Below the pieces are notes generated by a model. The model worked only from the letters and a program-made list of their open reading frames with translations. It was not told where the DNA came from and searched no databases. Below are positions 5,950-8,147 of a DNA stretch of 8,147 nt, piece after piece. A program made the position numbers and the translations under genes. This stretch comes from an uncultured Oscillospiraceae bacterium (GTDB lineage Bacteria > Bacillota > Clostridia > Oscillospirales > Acutalibacteraceae): the NCBI GenBank assembly GCA_900540865.1, contig UQHH01000073.1:1-8147 (forward strand), given 5' to 3'. The stretch's first letter is position 1, and every line of letters begins with the position of its first letter.

Positions 5950-5984
5950 AAAAGCAGATGGCTGCTTGACGGTCATCTGCTTTT
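5950..5984 (+). terminator. Intercistronic hairpin with T-tract between feoA and feoB
   Basis: Perfect 11-bp arms AAAAGCAGATG (5950-5960) and CATCTGCTTTT (5974-5984) enclose a 13-nt loop. The A-tract before and T-tract after give it the form of a bidirectional intrinsic terminator. Its stem is more AT-rich and weaker than the one at 5546-5580. It ends 7 nt before the feoB GGGAGGG. It may partly terminate, or stabilise the feoA message, so that feoA and feoB differ in level. Confidence 0.65.
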
Positions 5985-6006
5985 CATTCCGGGAGGGATT
6001 CTGTAA

Positions 6007-8094
6007 ATGGGATGTGACGATAAAAAAATCATTGCCCTGGCAGGAAACCCAAATGTGGGGAAAAGTACGGTGTTCAACGGACTAACAGGACTGAAACAGC
6101 ATACAGGAAACTGGACGGGCAAAACAGTAAGCAATGCCTTTGGAACGTATGAATACGGCGCAACGCAGTATACCCTGGTGGATTTGCCGGGGACCTACTC
6201 CCTGATGTCCAGCTCTGTAGAGGAAAAAGTCGCGCGCGATTTTATCTGCTTTGAAAACCCTGACGCAGTCATTGTCGTGGTTGACGCAACCTGTCTGGAG
6301 CGAAACCTAAACCTGGTGCTCCAAATTTTAGAAGCTACAAAAAATGTGGTGGTATGCGTAAACCTGCTGGATGAAGCAAAGAAAAAACAGATAAAAATAG
6401 ACCTGGATGAATTGTCACTGCAGCTTGGCGTTCCTGTCGTGGGTACGAGCGCGCGCAGCGGTCAGGGGCTCGACGACCTGTGCGAGGCGGTAAAACAGGT
6501 CGTTTATGGAGAAAAGAAGGTATTCCATATCGGCCTTCAATACGATGAAGCTACGGAATACGCGGTATCGATTGTGGAGCCGCAGGTGAAAAAATATGTA
6601 CCCGGCGAAATTCTTCCGCGTTTTCTGAGCCTGAAGCTTCTCGATACGGACCAGGACTTGAGCGAACAGATTTTTTCATGTTATGAAATTGATAAAGAAG
6701 GAATGGACAAAATCAACGGCTGTGTGGCACAGGCCAAGGATGAACTGGAAAAACGGGGAATACATAACGATAACATCAAGGATAAAATCGTCGCCGGAAT
6801 TGTAAAACGCAGCGAAGAGATTTTCAAGCAATGCGTAACCCTGCTCAACCCGTCTTATAACAGCAGGGACAGGAAAATCGATAAAATCCTTACCTCCAAA
6901 GCGACAGGAATTCCCATTATGCTGCTGCTCTTGGGTTTGATTTTCTGGATTACCATCGTAGGGGCCAATTACCCATCCGATTTGCTATCCAATCTTTTTT
7001 CCTGGCTGGAAGAACAGCTGGGCGCCTTTATGATGTGGATACATTCGCCGCAATGGCTGCAGGATTTGCTGTTGGCGGGCGTCTTTAGAACAACCGCCTG
7101 GGTCGTATCCGTCATGCTGCCGCCTATGGCAATATTCTTCCCGCTGTTTACGCTGTTGGAGGATGTGGGCTATCTTCCGCGAATCGCCTTCAATATGGAT
7201 AAATTTTTCAGAAAAGCTAACGCGCACGGTAAGCAGGCGCTCAGCATGTGTATGGGCTTTGGATGCAACGCCTGCGGTGTAATGGGATGCCGTATTATCG
7301 ATTCTCCACGCGAGCGGCTTGTAGCGGTCCTTACAAACAGCTTTGTTCCTTGTAACGGCCGCTTTCCGGCGTTAATCGCAATCATAACAATGTTCTTTGC
7401 CGGTGCTGTCATTCTGCCATTACAGTCCTTTTTCTCGGCATTGATTTTACTCGGAGTAATCTTGCTTGGTGTGTTTATGACACTACTGGTCTCAAAATTT
7501 CTCTCTAAAACCTTTTTAAAAGGGGTACCCTCTTCTTTTGCTTTGGAACTCCCCCCCTATCGCAGGCCACAGATAGGAAAAGTAATTATACGTTCAATTC
7601 TCGACCGTACCTTGTTTGTATTGGGTAGGGCCGTTGTTGTAGCTGTTCCCGCAGGTTTGATTATCTGGCTGCTTGCCAATATAACAATCGGCGATATTAG
7701 TATTTTAAAGCACTGCACCGATTTCTTAGACCCGTTTGCACAATGGTTCGGCATGGACGGCGTTATTCTGATGGCGTTTATTCTCGGTTTTCCGGCTAAC
7801 GAAATCGTTATCCCCATTATTATAATGTCGTACATGGCGACTGGCAGCCTTGCGGATATGCAAAGCCTGGAGCAGTTCCATAATCTGCTGCTTCAAAACG
7901 GCTGGACAATTGTTACCGCAATCTGCGTTATGCTATTTTATCTGTTCCATTTTCCTTGTTCGACCACCTGCATCACGATTTTCAAGGAGACAAAGAGCTT
8001 AAAATGGACCGGGCTGGCCTTTTTGCTGCCAACCCTCACCGGATTGCTTTTATGCTTTATTGTTGCCGGTGCCGGACGAATATTCGGTCTTTAG
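6007..8094 (+). CDS. feoB: Ferrous iron transporter FeoB (GTPase-permease)
   Basis: This 695-residue inner-membrane protein imports Fe2+ and depends on its N-terminal GTPase domain. The G motifs are complete: G1 GNPNVGKS (13-20), G3 DLPG (59-62), G4 NLLD (119-122) and G5 around SAR (148-150). A helical linker region follows to about residue 300. The membrane domain contains the first Gate region, with LLEDVGYLPR (383-391 area), the conserved GFGCN (417-421), and a run of cysteines in CMGFGCNACGVMGC. A second Gate region lies later, with a C-terminal FHFPCSTTC motif. The length is normal, with no frameshift. The start ATG at 6007 has GGGAGGG 9 nt upstream. The cysteine-rich GFGCNACGVMGC version, rather than GFGCNVPAVMATR, marks a variant subfamily seen in my recollection of Firmicutes; possible differences in metal choice are speculation. 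Confidence 0.95.
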   Translation: MGCDDKKIIALAGNPNVGKSTVFNGLTGLKQHTGNWTGKTVSNAFGTYEYGATQYTLVDLPGTYSLMSSSVEEKVARDFICFENPDAVIVVVDATCLERNLNLVLQILEATKNVVVCVNLLDEAKKKQIKIDLDELSLQLGVPVVGTSARSGQGLDDLCEAVKQVVYGEKKVFHIGLQYDEATEYAVSIVEPQVKKYVPGEILPRFLSLKLLDTDQDLSEQIFSCYEIDKEGMDKINGCVAQAKDELEKRGIHNDNIKDKIVAGIVKRSEEIFKQCVTLLNPSYNSRDRKIDKILTSKATGIPIMLLLLGLIFWITIVGANYPSDLLSNLFSWLEEQLGAFMMWIHSPQWLQDLLLAGVFRTTAWVVSVMLPPMAIFFPLFTLLEDVGYLPRIAFNMDKFFRKANAHGKQALSMCMGFGCNACGVMGCRIIDSPRERLVAVLTNSFVPCNGRFPALIAIITMFFAGAVILPLQSFFSALILLGVILLGVFMTLLVSKFLSKTFLKGVPSSFALELPPYRRPQIGKVIIRSILDRTLFVLGRAVVVAVPAGLIIWLLANITIGDISILKHCTDFLDPFAQWFGMDGVILMAFILGFPANEIVIPIIIMSYMATGSLADMQSLEQFHNLLLQNGWTIVTAICVMLFYLFHFPCSTTCITIFKETKSLKWTGLAFLLPTLTGLLLCFIVAGAGRIFGL

Positions 8095-8101
8095 TAAATA
8101 T

Positions 8102-8143
8102 CCACCGGCAAAGCCGGTGGCTTTGCAGAAACGCCTGAAAGGC
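8102..8143 (+). repeat. Two-hairpin intergenic repeat, right copy, 3' of feoB
   Basis: A perfect 8-bp stem CCACCGGC/GCCGGTGG with an AAA loop (8102-8120) begins 7 nt after the feoB stop. It is followed after 12 nt by GCCT-GAA-AGGC (8133-8143). The order and loop sizes match the left-end element read on the opposite strand. The first hairpin is followed only by CTTT, so it may be a weak terminator for feoAB. The element may continue past the window edge. Confidence 0.6.
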
Positions 8144-8147
8144 TCTG

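Noticed and set aside
1..8147. CRISPR array, tRNA, rRNA or complete insertion sequence
   Set aside because: No regularly spaced direct repeats, cloverleaf-like segments, rRNA motifs or transposase frames are visible.

Overview
The window looks like chromosomal DNA of a low-to-mid GC Firmicute, probably class Clostridia. This rests on strong GGAGG-type ribosome binding sites before every gene, an Agr-type GHKL sensor kinase with a LytTR response regulator, a Firmicute-style FeoA/FeoB pair and an ECF S-component-like protein. Base composition looks about half GC by eye; I did not compute it and cannot name a genus.

Layout. (1) Positions 1-2115, minus strand: an AgrA-like LytTR response regulator followed 3 nt later by an AgrC-like GHKL sensor kinase, a two-gene operon with GTG and TTG starts. 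(2) 2116-2341: a divergent control region. (3) 2342-5523, plus strand: a water-type aquaporin, a remote pentameric ligand-gated ion channel (pLGIC) homologue with an N-terminal membrane anchor, a six-segment voltage-gated-type potassium channel, and a small ECF S-component-like membrane protein. The last three are tightly packed (15-nt gap, then 8-nt overlap) behind a candidate promoter that starts at the aquaporin stop codon. A strong hairpin terminator at 5546-5580 closes the block. (4) 5700-8094: feoA and feoB, a ferrous-iron uptake pair with a hairpin between the genes and inverted repeats in the leader. (5) Both window ends carry a related two-hairpin repeat, in opposite orientations, each just 3' of a stop codon.

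Functionally, the middle block puts a water channel, a putative ligand-gated channel and a K+ channel side by side. That suggests a role in osmotic, ionic or membrane-potential responses. The divergent two-component system is a positional candidate for its regulator, but no LytTR operator pair could be confirmed, and no AgrB or AgrD peptide gene is present. The most notable item is the pLGIC-like gene at 3102-4190, which keeps the family's topology and several local motifs but has diverged strongly.
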